38,973 nt of DNA from Pseudomonadota bacterium (GTDB lineage: Bacteria; Pseudomonadota; Gammaproteobacteria; JAKAQQ01): NCBI GenBank assembly GCA_021828045.1, contig JAKATI010000007.1, positions 1 through 38,973 of the forward strand. Direction: 5' to 3'. The translations under genes were made by a program, and so were the position numbers. Position 1 is the first letter of the stretch. Every line of letters begins with the position of its first letter. Positions 37,079 to 38,973 of the stretch are shown here, piece by piece. The notes under the pieces are model-generated. The model made no database searches, had not been told where the DNA came from, and was given only the letters and a program-made list of their open reading frames with translations.

Positions 37079-38284
37079 ATGCGTGTCCTGGTCCTGACCG
37101 AAACCTTCCCGACGGCGGAGCACCCGGGGCGGGGGATTTTCATCCGGGAGCAGGTTACAGCCCTCGCCGATCGGCATGAGATCACGGTGCTGTTTCCGCG
37201 TCCCTGGTTGCCGGGCATTCCTTCCCGCTGGCTGGAATCGCGGGCACGCAATCTGGAGGTGCAGATCCCACCCCCTACCGTTCTGCCGATTCCCGTGAAG
37301 CGTACCCCCTACCTCTATATTCCACGGAATCGCGAGATCCGGAGCCGGCAGCTTGCCGCGCTCGCCCGGCGCGAGTTGTTCGCCAGCGGGATCCGCTACG
37401 ATCTGGTCCATGCCCATTGGCTGAGTCCCCCTGGCCTGGCTGCGATCCGTGCGGTTGGCCATGCACCGATCCCCACCATCGTGACCGCTCACGCCGGCGA
37501 TGTGTACCGGGACCTTGACCAGGCCGCCTACCGCCCCGCAGCACGGACGGTCGTGGGACGCGCCACCCGGATCATTGCGGTCGCCGACTATTTTCGTGGG
37601 CCTCTGGAAGGGCTTGGGACTGATCCCAGCCGGATGAAGATCATTCCCAATGGAGTGGACACCCGTCTTTTCAGGCCGAAGGAACGAGGAGCCGCCCGTC
37701 TGGCATTGGACTTGCCGCCGGAGGGCTTCCTGTTTCTTTACGTCGGGAATCTGGAGCCGGCCAAAGGCGTTCTGGACACCGTTCATGCCTTTTTTTCCGG
37801 GGCTCCGGAAAAGGCTCGGCTGCTTCTTGCGGGAACCGGATCCCTCTGGACCGATCTCGAGCGGCGGGCCCGTCACTCGGAGGGCCGGCTCATCCTCCGG
37901 GGATGGCAGTCCCACGAGAGCGTATCGCAATACCTCGCGGCTGCCGATTGCTTCGTTCTTCCGTCCTACGGGGAGGGGAATCCGGTCACGGTCCTGGAAA
38001 GCCTCTGTTGTGGAACGCCGGTCATCGGAAGCGCGATTCCCGCGTTGAGCTCACTGATCCAGCCGGGGCAGAACGGTCTTCTCGTACCCGCAGGGGCGGT
38101 TTTGGAACTGGGGACGGCCATGCAGGAGGTCACCCGGAGGAGATGGGACACAGAGGCGATTTCGAGCAGGGCCCAGTCCCGGTTTGGCTGGACAACAGTG
38201 GCGGATCAGATCTCGTCGGTTTACGACGAGGCCGTAGCGGAATGCCAAACGCGTGCCGGCTTCGGGGTCCAGAGACGAACTTGA
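37079..38284 (+). CDS. GT4-family glycosyltransferase
   Basis: VLVLTETFPTAEHPGRGIFIREQVTAL, IIPNGVDTRLFRPKERG, LYVGNLEPAKGVLDTV, LPSYGEGNPVTVLESLCCGTPVIGS. Confidence 0.94.
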   Translation: MRVLVLTETFPTAEHPGRGIFIREQVTALADRHEITVLFPRPWLPGIPSRWLESRARNLEVQIPPPTVLPIPVKRTPYLYIPRNREIRSRQLAALARRELFASGIRYDLVHAHWLSPPGLAAIRAVGHAPIPTIVTAHAGDVYRDLDQAAYRPAARTVVGRATRIIAVADYFRGPLEGLGTDPSRMKIIPNGVDTRLFRPKERGAARLALDLPPEGFLFLYVGNLEPAKGVLDTVHAFFSGAPEKARLLLAGTGSLWTDLERRARHSEGRLILRGWQSHESVSQYLAAADCFVLPSYGEGNPVTVLESLCCGTPVIGSAIPALSSLIQPGQNGLLVPAGAVLELGTAMQEVTRRRWDTEAISSRAQSRFGWTTVADQISSVYDEAVAECQTRAGFGVQRRT

Positions 38285-38973
38285 GCGTGAGACGGGTGAT
38301 CCTCCTCTGTTTCAATCGCACACCCACGCCGCGGCAGTGGAATACTTTCCGCCTGTTCGAGGATGTCGGGGAACACCCCGGTTTTGTGGTCTGGGATCGC
38401 TCGCCAGGCCGCCCGGGTTTACCGGATCAGAAGGAAATCCTCGCAACCGTCCATCTCCGTGCACCGACCGAGAGTGCGCGTTTGCTCCTGGCCATGCCCC
38501 GCTACTGGCAGGCAGTTTCCCGGATCATCCGGGAAGAGATCCACTCCGAAGACCAGCCACCCATTCTGGTGGCCACCCATCTTTTCCAGCTGCCTCTCGT
38601 CTGGCGCTTCCCGCGCGCGATCTGGTTTTACGACAGTGCGGAATATTACGCTTGGGATGTGTCGCGTTACTTCGGTCCCCTGGGACCTGTGGCCTGGCCG
38701 ATCCTGCGATGGCTCGAAGGTCTTGCGCTCCGGCCAATGCGCGGGATTCTTGCCGTGGATTCCCGTGGCGGCTGGTTCGAGACCGGGCTTCGGTGTTTCA
38801 ATGACTCTGTCCGGATGGTACCCAACTTCCCGGCTCTGGCCGATGACGGTTCCTGGAAATCCAGGATTGGGCCAGAGATAAGAACCGGGCGCCGGGTGAT
38901 CTGTTATGTCGGCGGACTTCTCGAACGCAAGGGGATCGGCGTTGCGCTTCAGGCCCTTGTGCTCCTCAAACCC
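38281..38973 (+). CDS. Second GT4-like glycosyltransferase, 3'-truncated by window end
   Basis: Frame open to window edge, absent from the ORF track: (TTG)SVRRVILLCFNRTPTPRQWNTFRLFEDVGEHPGFVVWD...MPRYWQAVSRIIREEIHSEDQPPILVATHLFQLPLVWRFPRAIWFYDSAEYYAWD...VRMVPNFPAL...VICYVGGLLERKGIGVALQALVLLKP. TTG at 38281 (TTGA overlap) or GTG at 38287. Confidence 0.82.
   Translation, partial: MSVRRVILLCFNRTPTPRQWNTFRLFEDVGEHPGFVVWDRSPGRPGLPDQKEILATVHLRAPTESARLLLAMPRYWQAVSRIIREEIHSEDQPPILVATHLFQLPLVWRFPRAIWFYDSAEYYAWDVSRYFGPLGPVAWPILRWLEGLALRPMRGILAVDSRGGWFETGLRCFNDSVRMVPNFPALADDGSWKSRIGPEIRTGRRVICYVGGLLERKGIGVALQALVLLKP

Noticed and set aside
35650-37251. 533-aa minus-strand ORF
   Set aside because: Gln/Gly/Arg-rich shadow ORF antisense to a clear multi-TM Wzy-like gene in high-GC DNA; no recognisable motif.

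Overview
High-GC proteobacterial chromosomal window. I would guess Gammaproteobacteria/Acidithiobacillia-like from content, with low confidence. It is densely packed with housekeeping, envelope and polysaccharide genes. In order: 3' part of rsmI; adk with a basic tail; PPi-type phosphofructokinase; CDF metal transporter; a DGQHR (DndB-like) protein; a DUF4124-like secreted protein; a D12 DNA adenine methylase; acs (minus); metallophosphoesterase; class II aldolase; a minus-strand metal cluster (Fur-family regulator, NicO/UreH-like permease, MetA-type outer-membrane protein, Nramp-related transporter with its own promoter and long leader); lpxL-like acyltransferase; hldE; waaA; tolC; pcm-like; a KirBac-like channel with a TLGSG filter; TPP riboswitch plus thiC; a decayed AbiEii/AbiEi toxin-antitoxin island; hslU-hslV-xerC-DUF484-dapF; CBS protein; SCO1-like protein; and a polysaccharide locus (Wzy/ligase, CapD-like dehydratase, SQD1-like enzyme, second Wzy/ligase, GT4, and a partial GT running off the end that the ORF track missed). 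The best leads are the structured leader and promoter of the Nramp-related gene together with the Fur-type palindrome of the same cluster, the Tyr-to-Ser filter of the Kir-like channel, the SQD1-like enzyme in an exopolysaccharide setting, the orphan DGQHR/D12 methylase neighbourhood, and the toxin-first AbiE remnant. The first 9 nt look like residual Illumina adapter. No CRISPR array, rRNA or tRNA was recognised. All family assignments come from motif recognition by eye; no database search was run.
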